Shown: positions 41,538 to 50,252, counted from the first letter of the stretch. The stretch is 64,000 nt of DNA from Mayfieldus sp963772265 (GCA_963772265.1 CAVYWS010000004.1:124001-188000); one strand, 5' to 3'. Made by a program: numbers and translations. The notes: generated from the sequence alone by a model not told the origin.

Positions 41538-44500
41538 GGCACGACCGTCTTCAGGCCGCCGAGGTTCTTGACCTCGTCGACGCCCCGCACCAGCACCGAC
41601 TTGGTGTCAGGCGGCAGGTTCACCGTCTCCACGGTGCCGGCGGGACCGGTGGGCTGCACGATCCTCAGTTCGGTGCTGCCGTTCGTATGGGTGATCCGGA
41701 CCGTGAAGAAATCGACCGTGCCCGTGTACCAGTCGTCGCCGGGGGACTCGAAGCGCAGCTGATTGCCCGCGATGCTTGCGTTGCGCACGACGCCGGGTGA
41801 GCGGGTGTCGACCCCGTAGCGGCCGGTGTTGCGCTCGTCGTGGCGGTAGGACCACCACTGGTCGGCGCTGGAGAGGCCGGGCGTGTTCCAGACCATCAGA
41901 TAGCCCTCGCGGGTGGTGATCGCGACCTCGTTGCGCCCGTCGCCGTCGAGGTCGCCGACCGCCGGACCGAAGACTTCCCAACCGGTGTGGAACTTCGGGA
42001 ACCCGGAGACCTGCGCGCCGGAGGCGTTATAGGCGTGGAGCGCGGAGCTGTCGCCGCCGATGATCAGGTCCGGCTGGCCGTCGCCGCTGACGTCGGCGAT
42101 TGCCGGAGCGCCGAGGAAGTCGAGCCCCTGCTGCTTGGACGGGAACCCCGCCACCGGTCCCAGCCCGGCGGCGTTGAAGGCGCGCGCGTAGTTGTTGATC
42201 GGCTGCCCGCTGCCGGGTAGCAGCAGCGAGGCGGCGACCGTTGCGGCGCCGCTGCCCGGCTCGGCGTAGGCGAGACCGCCGCCAAAGTTGCCGAAGGCGC
42301 CGGAGGTCGTGAAGTTGACCGGGATGTCGGTCGGCAGGTTGCCCTGCAGGGTCTGCTGCAGCCCCGCGACGCTGCCGGCGACCCCGGCGAACGAGATCAG
42401 CGGGTTGGGCCCGTAGATGCCGCGCTCGGTGCCGTCGGGGTTGTAGAGCGAGGTCGGGCTGAAGATCCCGGCGGCGCTGGCGATCTCGGTCCGGCTGTCA
42501 CCGGTGACGTCGGCGGTGACCGGGTTGTTGACGCCCTCGGTGATGAACTCCTGGGCGGAGCCGTAGTAGAAAGCGAGGGCGGTGCCGGAGATCAGCCAGT
42601 TCGGCACCCGTGTGCCATTGGAGTTGTAAGCGACGATGTTGGAGCTGCCCCCGAACGGCACCTGCAGCCCGGCGCCCCTGGCGAAGGAGAACTGGGTGCG
42701 CTGAATCAGCTCCGGGCTGGGGTCGCCGTCGAGCTCGGCCAGGGTCGGCGGCAGGTCGAGCTTGTGGTCGTTGATCTTCACCTGCCCGGCCGGCGTCTGG
42801 GTGCCGGGTGGCAGGGTCACCTCGACCGGCCAGCCAGGGAGGTTCTGGCCGTTCGAGCGCCAGGCGTGGAGGCGGCCGTCCCAGCCGGCCTGGATGATCT
42901 CCAGCCGGCAGTCGCCGTTGAGGTCGGCGAGGACCGGCGGCGCGCTGGAACCGGTGATCGCCGGCCGCGTGAAGGGGGAGTCGGGCCGCGGGATGCCGGG
43001 CTTGGCGACGCCGGTGTTCAGCGTCTTCGGCCAGCCTGCGCGGCGGTTGCCGTGCGAGTCCCAGACGTAGACGCGGCCGGTGCTGCTGGTGCCGACGATC
43101 CACTGCCTTCCGTCGTGGTCGAGGTCGCCGACCGCGAGGTTGGTGAAGAGGGGCTCGTGACCCGGATTGACACCCGGGTGGCTGCGCGTCACCTGGGTCG
43201 CATTCGTGGCGACCGGGAAGCCCGGCAGCTCGTTGCCGTTGCCGTCGATTGCGTGAACGCGGCCGTCGCTGTCGCCGAAGATCAGCGCCTCCTTGCCGGT
43301 CCCCTGCAGGTCGGCGAAGACGGGCTGGCTCTCGCCGCCTGGCCCGATCTTGACCGGGAAGCCGGGCCGCTGGGAGTCGTCGTGGCGCACGGCGATCGCT
43401 CGCCGCTCCTCGCCCATCCGCCCGTCGCCGTCGAAGACGCGCAGGCGGATCGTCACCGTGTAGGCCTCGTTGGTCTCGAGCTCCTTGTTCTGGGAGAGGG
43501 TGAAGGCCTTGCTCCAGAACGAGGCCGGGATCTGGTTGAGGTTGATCGTCCCCAGGATGCCGTTGACGAAGTGCTTGGAGTTCGGGATCTGGCCCTGGCC
43601 GGCGGTGATGAAGTCCGAATCCGCGGGCTCGGCACCGGGAGCGAACTGGACGGTCCAGTGCCCGTCGTTGGAGCGGTGGTCGGCAACGTGGCCGGTGATC
43701 GGCACGGTCGAGGTCGTGGTCGGGTCGAAGAGCGCGTACCAGTTGGGCCTCTCGATCCAGCCCTCCGGGGGGATGTCGCCCTGCGATATCGCCTGCATCG
43801 CCTTGTGAACGTTGGGGCGCCCGTACCCGTACTGGAGGTCGAAGCCCGGTTTCGCCGGCCAGTTGACGGGCGCCGGCACGGGAGCGTCGACGTCGGAAGC
43901 TGTATCGCGAAGCACCTGGATCGCCTCGTCGGGGCTGAGCGGGCCGTTGATCAGGTGCTGGGCGGCCGCCTCCTTCCCATAGGCGAGGACAAGCGCCACG
44001 ACTCCGCCGACGGTCGGCGTCGACTCCGAGGTGGTGCCGCCGGTCGTCGCCGCGGTGAAGACGTTGTGCGTGCCCCAGGAGGTGTACCCGGAGCGCGCCC
44101 GGTAGGTGGTGGTGAGGCTGTTCTGAAGGGCGGCGGTCCCCGGCAGGGTGTCGAGCCCGTGGCTGTTGGCGACCATGCCGTTGCCGGGCAGCACGTGCTG
44201 GTGGAACATCCCGCCCTGGTGGTCGGTCGAGTTGAAGTCGTTGGAAGCCTCGACCATCGCCGTGCCGCTGTTCCAGACGTAGTCGACGACCCTGCTCATG
44301 AAGCTCGAGTAGCCGAGGTCGGCCGTGGTCGAGACGATGACGTCGGCGTTGATGTCGGCCGCGTACAGCCAGGCCTGCGCGAGGTCGTCGGTGCGGTCCA
44401 GCGCCTCCGCCCCCGCCTTGATCGGCAGCAGGCGGCAGTCGGGGCAGACGCCGGCGTCCTCGATCGCGTTGTTGGTCTCCGCCGCCGCCTGCTTCATCTG

Positions 44501-45118
44501 GCCGTTGGCGTGGTTGTAGGTGGAATCGAGGGTCGCCGGGTCGTTCTGGTCGTTGTAGAAGTCCCAGCCGGAGATGTCGTCCGTGTAGCCGTTGTGGTCG
44601 TTGTCGACGCCGTTGGAGAAGCGGACGATGATGTCCTCCGGATCGACCAGCCCGTTGCCGTTGCTGTCGGCGGTGTCGGAGTAGTCGCGGGCGTTGAGGA
44701 CCCCGTCGTTGACCGGCGTCGTCGGCGCAGGCAGCTCGCCGGCGTTGAGGAATACCTTGTCTGCAAGCTCGCGCGGCTCGTTGCGCCAGTTGATCCCGCC
44801 CTCGATGTAGGCGATCACGGTCTGCGGGTTGCCGGTCGTGAAGTCGCTCCAGGCCTTGTCGACGAACATCCCCGCCGAGCCCTCCGGATCCTGGGCGCTG
44901 GGCGTGCACTGCGGGATCTTCGAGAAGAGGTAGTGCTGCTGCGCGTCGCCCGACTTGGTCAGGCAGGTGGTTGCCGCCGGCGGCGCCTCGGCCGGCGCGA
45001 AGTTGGGGTCGTTGGGCGGGTCCTGGGGAAAGGCCGCCCAGGCGGCGCCGGCGACGGCCAGGACAAGGACCGTGACCGCGGCAAGAACCGACAGCAAGCG
45101 CCGTCGATAGCGAACCAC
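41534..45118 (-). CDS. Large secreted S8 (subtilase-like) protein with FG-GAP/VCBS repeats; catalytic Asp replaced
   Basis: About 1194 residues. Start GTG 45118 preferred because AGGGAG lies at 45125-45130; the frame opens at 45136. Signal segment LLSVLAAVTVLVLAVAGAAWA. The N-terminal half follows the subtilase pattern: VIAYIEGGINWRN where DTG with the catalytic Asp is expected, YNHANGQMKQAAAETNNA at the His site, an oxyanion Asn in MVEASND, and GGTTSESTPTVGGVVALVLA at the Ser site. The C-terminal half has FG-GAP/VCBS blade repeats (VFADLQGTGKEALIFGDSDG, LAVGDLDHDGRQWIVG, PPVLADLNGDCRLEIIQAGW, PAVGDLDGDGRNEVAI). Activity is doubtful because of the Asp replacement. Confidence 0.78.
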   Translation of the reverse strand: MVRYRRRLLSVLAAVTVLVLAVAGAAWAAFPQDPPNDPNFAPAEAPPAATTCLTKSGDAQQHYLFSKIPQCTPSAQDPEGSAGMFVDKAWSDFTTGNPQTVIAYIEGGINWRNEPRELADKVFLNAGELPAPTTPVNDGVLNARDYSDTADSNGNGLVDPEDIIVRFSNGVDNDHNGYTDDISGWDFYNDQNDPATLDSTYNHANGQMKQAAAETNNAIEDAGVCPDCRLLPIKAGAEALDRTDDLAQAWLYAADINADVIVSTTADLGYSSFMSRVVDYVWNSGTAMVEASNDFNSTDHQGGMFHQHVLPGNGMVANSHGLDTLPGTAALQNSLTTTYRARSGYTSWGTHNVFTAATTGGTTSESTPTVGGVVALVLAYGKEAAAQHLINGPLSPDEAIQVLRDTASDVDAPVPAPVNWPAKPGFDLQYGYGRPNVHKAMQAISQGDIPPEGWIERPNWYALFDPTTTSTVPITGHVADHRSNDGHWTVQFAPGAEPADSDFITAGQGQIPNSKHFVNGILGTINLNQIPASFWSKAFTLSQNKELETNEAYTVTIRLRVFDGDGRMGEERRAIAVRHDDSQRPGFPVKIGPGGESQPVFADLQGTGKEALIFGDSDGRVHAIDGNGNELPGFPVATNATQVTRSHPGVNPGHEPLFTNLAVGDLDHDGRQWIVGTSSTGRVYVWDSHGNRRAGWPKTLNTGVAKPGIPRPDSPFTRPAITGSSAPPVLADLNGDCRLEIIQAGWDGRLHAWRSNGQNLPGWPVEVTLPPGTQTPAGQVKINDHKLDLPPTLAELDGDPSPELIQRTQFSFARGAGLQVPFGGSSNIVAYNSNGTRVPNWLISGTALAFYYGSAQEFITEGVNNPVTADVTGDSRTEIASAAGIFSPTSLYNPDGTERGIYGPNPLISFAGVAGSVAGLQQTLQGNLPTDIPVNFTTSGAFGNFGGGLAYAEPGSGAATVAASLLLPGSGQPINNYARAFNAAGLGPVAGFPSKQQGLDFLGAPAIADVSGDGQPDLIIGGDSSALHAYNASGAQVSGFPKFHTGWEVFGPAVGDLDGDGRNEVAITTREGYLMVWNTPGLSSADQWWSYRHDERNTGRYGVDTRSPGVVRNASIAGNQLRFESPGDDWYTGTVDFFTVRITHTNGSTELRIVQPTGPAGTVETVNLPPDTKSVLVRGVDEVKNLGGLKTVVP

Positions 45119-45211
45119 CGTCGTCTCCCTCACCACAGCGCGGCCAACCTATCGCACGCGAAGCGGTGCGGGGCCCGGCTCCGCCAAATCTCCACCGTCG
45201 GCAGAATCCGC

Positions 45212-46460
45212 CTAGAGGTTCTTGACGAGCTTGATCCGCCTCGACTCGCGGATCGCAGCGGACCCTCTCGGGGTGTAGGTGATCCTCGCCTTCACCTTCA
45301 CCTTGCCGGTCTCGAGCAGCTTCCTCTTCTTGCGGCCCCTGGCCTTGACCTTGAGCTTCACCTTGCCGGCCTGCGCTCACGGCCTTCGCGAGGAGTCCCG
45401 TCGCGCGTGGGAAGCTCGCCTGCCGCTGTTTGACGAGCCCCGCGCCCGGCCAGGGTGAGGGTGCCGGGACCCGACACGTCCACGGTCAGCGTCGCGGTTC
45501 CCTTCCGCTTGTTGCGCTTCAGCTTGCCGAGCTTCAGCTCGTTCGGGAGTTGGTGGAGATCACCATCTGCGCGACGCCAGTCGGGTCGGTCCCGATCGAG
45601 ACCTTCTTGGCCGCGGCGCTGGCGAAGCTGGCTCCGCCGCCCCCGCCTCCGCCGCCGGCGTCCCTGCCGGAGCCGCCGGCGCCGCCGCCGAAATAGCCGC
45701 CCCCGCCGCCCCCGCCTGGCTGGAAGTTTCCGGGCCCCGTGCCTGCCCCGCCGCCCTGGCCGAAGGAGCCGGCATTCCCGACCTCACCGCCGCCGCCGCT
45801 CGGATCCGCCGCGCCCCCGGCTCCGCCGGTGGTCTGTGTTCCCGCGCCGCCGCCTCCGCCCCCCCCGCCAGTGCCCAATGTGTCCTGGCCGACCTGGCCG
45901 TTCTGGCCTCCGTTGCCGCCCTCACCCCCGATTGGCTGGCCGGACTCCTGGCCCACGGATCCCCCGCCCCCACCGCCGCCGGCGACGAGCAGCCTGGAGC
46001 CGAGCGTGTTCGCGGCGCTCGCGCAGCTGGCCGCGAGGATCGAGCAGGTCCTGATGTCGGTGGCGCCGCCTCCGCCACCTCCGGGGGTATCGAACGGTCC
46101 GGCGTTGGAGCTGCCGCCGCCGTTGAAGCCGCCGCTGCCGCCGCTGGCAACATCACCGCCAGCGGCGCCCGCCCCGCCCACCTCGACGAACAGCACCTGC
46201 CCCGGCGTCACTCCGAGGTCGGTCTCGACCCGGGCCCCGAAACCGGGAGGACCGCCGTCGAAGCTGCCGTTGGAGCCCTTGCCGCCGATGGCGCCGATCG
46301 CGACGACGTGAATCGAATTGACTCCGGCGGGGACCGTGTAGGCCTGCTCGCCGCCGGTGAAGAAGAACGTCTGTGTGGCCGCGGAAGCGCCCTGCGCGAA
46401 GAACGCGACCGTCAGGCAGGCAAGGGCGAAACAGAAAGTGAGCTTCGAGCGTGGGAACAT
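45212..46460 (-). CDS. Secreted Gly-rich protein with Lys-rich C-terminal domain (two frameshifts)
   Basis: ATG 46460. Signal peptide (FCFALACLTVAFFAQGASAA), then a PF12810-like region (TFFFTGGEQAYTVPAGVNSI, GGPPGFGARVETDLGVTPGQ) with over 150 residues dominated by Gly. The uninterrupted frame stops at 45534; a shift near 45545 continues it as ELKLGKLKRNKRKGTATLTV and VSGPGTLTLAGRGLVKQRQA. A second shift near 45375 leads to KVKLKVKARGRKKRKLLETG and a stop at 45212-45214. Such a positively charged C-terminal beta domain is common in secreted Thermoleophilia proteins. Probable surface or extracellular role; no catalytic motif seen. Confidence 0.72.
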
Positions 46461-46544
46461 TTCGCTGCGGTGGCCAGCGCAGCTTCCACGGTCCCAGCGA
46501 CAGCGTCAACCCCAGTTCTCGCTACCGGTCCCTAAGCTCGCCCG

Positions 46545-46874
46545 ATGGACAAGCCCGACGTCGAACTGCTGTGGTGGCGGGAGTGTCCGTCCTGGGAGCG
46601 GACGCTGGCGATGCTGCGCGAGGAGATGGAGGCCGCCGGGCTCGACCCGGATTCGCTCGTGCTGACCGAGATCGACACCGGCGCCGACGCCGAGCGCACC
46701 GGCTTCCCCGGCTCGCCGACGATCCGGGTCAACGGCGCCGACCTGCAGGAGCCCGACCTGGCGGCGCCGAGCGGCCTAACCTGCCGGGTCTATCGGAGGC
46801 GCGACGGGCGAACGTCACCGCTTCCCGACCGCGAGGACGTGCGCGAGGCACTGGCGAAAGCGAGCCAGAGATGA
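46545..46874 (+). CDS. Thioredoxin-like small protein
   Basis: 109 residues, ATG 46545. VELLWWRECPSWERTLAMLR at the N-terminus with one Cys where thioredoxins have CxxC, then FPGSPTIRVNGADLQEPDLA with the cis-Pro loop and LTCRVYRRRDG. It is a short thioredoxin-fold protein that probably binds metal or takes part in thiol exchange. Its stop overlaps the leader micro-ORF start, and a thioredoxin-family gene follows. Confidence 0.72.
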   Translation: MDKPDVELLWWRECPSWERTLAMLREEMEAAGLDPDSLVLTEIDTGADAERTGFPGSPTIRVNGADLQEPDLAAPSGLTCRVYRRRDGRTSPLPDREDVREALAKASQR

Positions 46875-46927
46875 TGGCGCTGAGCAGAGCGGGCGAAGCC
46901 CGCGATTGCGAAGGGAGAGGCTGGTGA
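46871..46927 (+). CDS. Leader micro-ORF, conserved peptide (copy B)
   Basis: ATG 46871 to TGA 46925-46927 encodes 18 residues, MMALSRAGEARDCEGRGW. It starts inside the stop of the preceding thioredoxin-like gene (ATGA) and ends four bases before the next start. The core ALSRAGEAR(E/D)CE is shared with the leader ORF at 30475-30537, before an unrelated hydrolase gene. Confidence 0.5.
   Translation: MMALSRAGEARDCEGRGW
46877..46926 (+). repeat. 50-bp leader repeat, copy B
   Basis: 36 of 37 bases identical (46877-46913) to the reverse complement of 30495-30531, followed by a similar Shine-Dalgarno-like stretch (GGCTGGTGAGGT). Hairpin GCGGGC-GAA-GCCCGC at 46889-46903. Ends just before ATG 46932. 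Confidence 0.8.
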
Positions 46928-46931
46928 GGTC

Positions 46932-47477
46932 ATGAGCAGAGGCGAAAACGGAATCGGTATCGGCGACCCGGCGCCCTCCTTCGAGCTTCCCGGCGTCGAC
47001 GGGGAAGCGCACGCCGTCGGCGAGGGCGGGGAGGAACGGGCGACGGTCGTCTACTGGACCTGCAACCACTGTCCCTACGCCCAGGCCTGGCACGATCGCC
47101 TGATCGCCGTCGCCCGCGAATACGGCGAGCGCGGCGTGCGCTTTCTGGCGATCAACTCCAACGACGTCAACAGCTATCCGCAGGACGGGCCCGAGGCGAT
47201 GCGGGAGCGGATCGAGTCCGAAGGTGGATGGCCGAACCCCTACCTGTTCGACGAGAGCCAGGAGGTCGCGCGCTCGTTCGGCGCCGAGCGCACCCCGGAC
47301 GTCTTCGTCTTCGACTCCGACCTGCGCTTGCGCTACCGGGGCGCTCCCGACGCCGACTACGACGATCCCGCCCAGGATGCGGCCTGGCTGCGCGAGGCGC
47401 TCGACGCGATCCTGGAGGGCGGCGAGCCGGAGCGCCCCGAGACGCCGCCCGTGGGATGCACGATCAAGTGGAGGTAG
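46932..47477 (+). CDS. Thioredoxin-family/AhpC-TSA-like thiol protein
   Basis: 181 residues. GDPAPSFELPGVDGEAHAVG (peroxiredoxin/TlpA-like start), active site VVYWTCNHCPYAQAWHDRL with CxxC, FLAINSNDVNSYPQDGPEAM and ERTPDVFVFDSDLRLRYRGA. It lacks a signal peptide, so it acts in the cytoplasm as a thiol reductase or peroxidase. Preceded by the leader micro-ORF; thrB follows after 25 bases. Confidence 0.85.
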   Translation: MSRGENGIGIGDPAPSFELPGVDGEAHAVGEGGEERATVVYWTCNHCPYAQAWHDRLIAVAREYGERGVRFLAINSNDVNSYPQDGPEAMRERIESEGGWPNPYLFDESQEVARSFGAERTPDVFVFDSDLRLRYRGAPDADYDDPAQDAAWLREALDAILEGGEPERPETPPVGCTIKWR

Positions 47478-47502
47478 CGAGCCGCGGGTCCCGGGGGGCC
47501 GC

Positions 47503-48381
47503 GTGACCGGGCGCCGGCGGCTGGTCCGGGCGCCGGCGTCCTCGGCGAACCTGGGCCCGGGCTACGACGTGATGGCGGCCGCTCTGGAGCTGCAGATGGA
47601 GGTCGAGGTCTCCGAGGCGGGCGAGTTCTCGGTCGAGCCCGGCGGGCTGGACGTCTCGACCGGGCGCGACAACCTCGTCGTGCGGGCGTTCGAGTCGCTT
47701 CATCCCGCCGACGGGCTGAGGTTCCGGATCCAGAGCGAGATCCCGCTCGCCCGCGGGCTGGGCTCCAGCGCCGCGGCGATCGTCGCCGGGCTCGCGGCAG
47801 CCGACCATCTCTACGAGCTGGCGCTGAGCCCGCAGGACATGCTGGCCCGGGCGGCGGAGCTTGAGGGCCATCCCGACAACGTCGCCGCGGCGATCCACGG
47901 CGGCTTCGTGATCTGCGGCGAGGACGGCGCCGGCCCGGTGGCGGCCCGGTTCGAGCCTCCGGAGGGCCTCGAGGCGGTGGCCGTGATCCCGGGTGACGAG
48001 GTGAGCACCGAGGCGGCTCGCGAGGCGATGCCTGCCGAGGTTCCGCTTGCCGACGCGGTCTCCAACGTCGCCGCCGCCGCGCTGCTCGTCCTCGGCCTGC
48101 AGCAGGCGGACCTCAACCTTGTCGCACGCGGCCTCCGCGACCGCCTCCACCAGCCTCATCGCCGCGGGCTTTACCCGAAGTCGATGGAGCTGCTCGAGGC
48201 GGCGCCCGAGATCGGGGCGCTGGGCGCGACGATCTCGGGGGCGGGGCCGACGCTGCTGGTCTGGACGACCTGGCAGGACACAGGCAAGGTGGTCGAGGAG
48301 CTGGAGCGCCGCTGCGCCGGTTGGGCCGAGGTGCGCCGGCTGCCGTTCAGCCCGCACGGCGTCGACGTGCCCGAGCTCTGA
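47503..48381 (+). CDS. thrB: Homoserine kinase
   Basis: 292 residues from GTG 47503. GHMP kinase motifs: RAPASSANLGPGYDVMAAAL (start motif 1), ATP-binding IPLARGLGSSAAAIVAGLAA, and SGAGPTLLVW (motif 3), plus LEGHPDNVAAAIHGGF. It phosphorylates homoserine to the substrate of threonine synthase, completing the hom-thrC route at 36.9-39.3 kb. Its last 35 bases overlap the 3' end of the convergent PadR gene. Confidence 0.93.
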   Translation: MTGRRRLVRAPASSANLGPGYDVMAAALELQMEVEVSEAGEFSVEPGGLDVSTGRDNLVVRAFESLHPADGLRFRIQSEIPLARGLGSSAAAIVAGLAAADHLYELALSPQDMLARAAELEGHPDNVAAAIHGGFVICGEDGAGPVAARFEPPEGLEAVAVIPGDEVSTEAAREAMPAEVPLADAVSNVAAAALLVLGLQQADLNLVARGLRDRLHQPHRRGLYPKSMELLEAAPEIGALGATISGAGPTLLVWTTWQDTGKVVEELERRCAGWAEVRRLPFSPHGVDVPEL

Positions 48382-48901
48382 GCTCGCGCTCGACCTCGTC
48401 GATGAGCTCGCGGTGGAGATCGAGGTACCGGCGTAGGAAACCGATCACCAGCAGCAAGTACTTCTCGCGGTGGGGAAGCTCCTTCGCGCTTCGCTCGGCG
48501 TCTTGGAGCCGCGACTCGATGTCGGCGACGTCGTCGCGCAGTGTCGCCATGCTCTCGCGTGTGACCTTCTCACCGACCAAGTCGCAGATCAGCAGGCGCA
48601 GGAGGGGATCGCTCTTGAGTGCCGTGAAGCGGACCGGCGTGCGGGCGTAGTCCCGCAGCGCCCTGTGGCCCTTGGCGGTGAGGGTGTAGACCGTACGCTC
48701 GCGGGTCCTGCCTGGCTCCTTGCGGGCCTTCAGATAGCCGAGACCTGCGAGGCGCTTGGGCTCGGTGTAGTACTGGCTCTCGCCAGCCCAGGCGAGCATC
48801 CGGCCTCGCTGCGCCAGCCGCAACAGGTCGTGGGGACCAGCGCCACCGCGGCCGACCAAGCCGAGGATCTCGTAGGAGAAGAGACTCAGCTCATTTGCCA
48901 T
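48347..48901 (-). CDS. PadR family transcriptional regulator
   Basis: 184 residues: winged helix (LFSYEILGLVGRGGAGPHDL, QYYTEPKRLAGLGYLKARKE, RERTVYTLTAKGHRALRDYA) and a Vir/AlpA-type C-terminal helical dimer domain (LLRLLICDLVGEKVTRESMA). ATG 48901. Divergent from a methyltransferase with a palindrome-rich gap, so it probably regulates itself and that gene. The 3' end overlaps thrB by 35 bases. Confidence 0.9.
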   Translation of the reverse strand: MANELSLFSYEILGLVGRGGAGPHDLLRLAQRGRMLAWAGESQYYTEPKRLAGLGYLKARKEPGRTRERTVYTLTAKGHRALRDYARTPVRFTALKSDPLLRLLICDLVGEKVTRESMATLRDDVADIESRLQDAERSAKELPHREKYLLLVIGFLRRYLDLHRELIDEVERELRARARRRRAG

Positions 48902-48907
48902 AGCTGT

Positions 48908-48950
48908 GTAACATAGTTACGGACCTATGGACCATAGGTTAGTCCTATGG
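48908..48950. promoter_or_regulatory. PadR operator cluster
   Basis: GTAAC-ATA-GTTAC (48908-48920) is a perfect palindrome with GTAAC arms, and ACCTATGG-A-CCATAGGT (48923-48939) a perfect 17-bp one. A further half-site CCTATGG lies at 48944-48950. Together they fill most of the 69-base gap between the PadR and methyltransferase genes. Confidence 0.6.
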
Positions 48951-48970
48951 GTCGACGAGAGGAGCGAGCG

Positions 48971-49771
48971 ATGGGATCAACAACGCAACCGGCGGGAAGC
49001 GCGGAGCGGTGGGGCCCGTTGTGGGGCGATCGGCCAGGAGACTGGGCCGAGAACGAGGAGCTCCAGGTCCCCACTTATGTGGAGGCGATTCGCCGAGTTG
49101 GCATCGACCCGGGGCAGCGGGTGCTCGACATCGGATGCGGGTCCGGCGTCTTCCTGCGGCTCGCCGCCGATCGCGGCGCGGAGGTCTTCGGGCTCGACGC
49201 CTCGAAGGCGCTTATCGAGGTCGCGCGCACGCGGGTCCCCGAGGCCAAGCTTCGGGTCGGAGAGATGCAGACCCTGCCCTACGCAGAAGGCGGCTTCGAT
49301 CTCGTCACGGGCTTCAATTCCTTCTTCTTCGCCACTGACATGGTCGCCTCCCTGCGCGAGGCGGGTCGGGTGGCGAGACAGGGCGCCCCCGTCGTGATCC
49401 AGGTTTGGGGAGTGCACGAGAACTGCGATCTGGAGGCGATGAAGGAGGTTGTGAGGCCATTCATGCCGCCGCGGCCGGCCGGCGCTCCGCAGGAGCCGGA
49501 GCTTTGGAGGCCCGAGGTCTTGGAGGAAATGGCCGCCGAGGCCGGCCTCATCCCGGAATCGGGATTCACCCTCACTTACGCGTTCCGATACCCGGACGAG
49601 AAGACGCTCGCCCGGCTGATGCTCGCTTCCGCTGGCATCGCAAGGCTGGTCGGCCCGTCACGGCAAGCGGAGGTCACGGCAAGGGTCGTCGAGGGCCTGG
49701 CGCCCTTCCGAACCCCGGAGGGCGGCTACCGGCTCGAGAACGAGTTCCGCTTCCTGGTCGCGCGGGCCTAG
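48971..49771 (+). CDS. Class I SAM-dependent methyltransferase under PadR control
   Basis: 266 residues. Start ATG 48971 preferred for AGAGGAG upstream; 48947 is possible. RVLDIGCGSGVFLRLAADRG, VFGLDASKALIEVARTRVPE, TLPYAEGGFDLVTGFNSFFF and QGAPVVIQVWG are UbiE-type motifs. It methylates an unknown small molecule. Stop shares CTAG 49768-49771 with the SnoaL-like gene. Confidence 0.87.
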   Translation: MGSTTQPAGSAERWGPLWGDRPGDWAENEELQVPTYVEAIRRVGIDPGQRVLDIGCGSGVFLRLAADRGAEVFGLDASKALIEVARTRVPEAKLRVGEMQTLPYAEGGFDLVTGFNSFFFATDMVASLREAGRVARQGAPVVIQVWGVHENCDLEAMKEVVRPFMPPRPAGAPQEPELWRPEVLEEMAAEAGLIPESGFTLTYAFRYPDEKTLARLMLASAGIARLVGPSRQAEVTARVVEGLAPFRTPEGGYRLENEFRFLVARA

Positions 49772-50202
49772 TCGAGCAGCCCGACCTGGCGCAGGATCGA
49801 GACCGAATCCGAGTAGACGTCCTTGCGCTTGACCAGCCCGTCCTCGAACGGGATCACGTCGAGCCCGTCCCAGGACACGGTCCTGCCGCTGGGCTCGGCG
49901 ACGAGGTCGCCTCGCCGCATCGTCTTGGCGTGGGTGGCCGTCGCCGTCCACTCCTGCACCACCAGCCCGTCGTGGACGTAGAGCCGCCGGGTCGAGAAAT
50001 TGATGTCGGGCCAGGTCTCGAAGATCGCGCCGATGTGCCCGCGCACCGCCTCGCCGCTGGCCGACTCGCCGGCGGTGTGGTTCTCGAACACCATGTCGCC
50101 GGCGTGCATCGCCATGATCGCGTCGAGGTCGTGCGAGTTCCAGGCCTGGTTGTAGCGGTCGATCGTCTCCCGCAGCGCCTGGCTGGAATCGGCATTTGCC
50201 AT
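49768..50202 (-). CDS. SnoaL/NTF2-like domain protein
   Basis: 144 residues of a single alpha-beta barrel: LRETIDRYNQAWNSHDLDAI, MAMHAGDMVFENHTAGESAS, DINFSTRRLYVHDGLVVQEW and WDGLDVIPFEDGLVKRKDVY. The fold hosts isomerases, dehydratases and small-molecule binders. No diagnostic catalytic set. Divergent from the cupin gene. Confidence 0.82.
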   Translation of the reverse strand: MANADSSQALRETIDRYNQAWNSHDLDAIMAMHAGDMVFENHTAGESASGEAVRGHIGAIFETWPDINFSTRRLYVHDGLVVQEWTATATHAKTMRRGDLVAEPSGRTVSWDGLDVIPFEDGLVKRKDVYSDSVSILRQVGLLD

Positions 50203-50252
50203 CTCGGGTCCTTCCGTCAGGATTGCGGCAACTCTAAAGCGAAGGAGGAGAG

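Noticed and set aside
42498..45433. Two open frames of about 900 residues overlapping the secreted subtilase-like gene
   Set aside because: They lie in other frames of a gene with signal peptide and repeats, and have biased composition (Arg/Pro/Gly or Val/Asp) with no motif.
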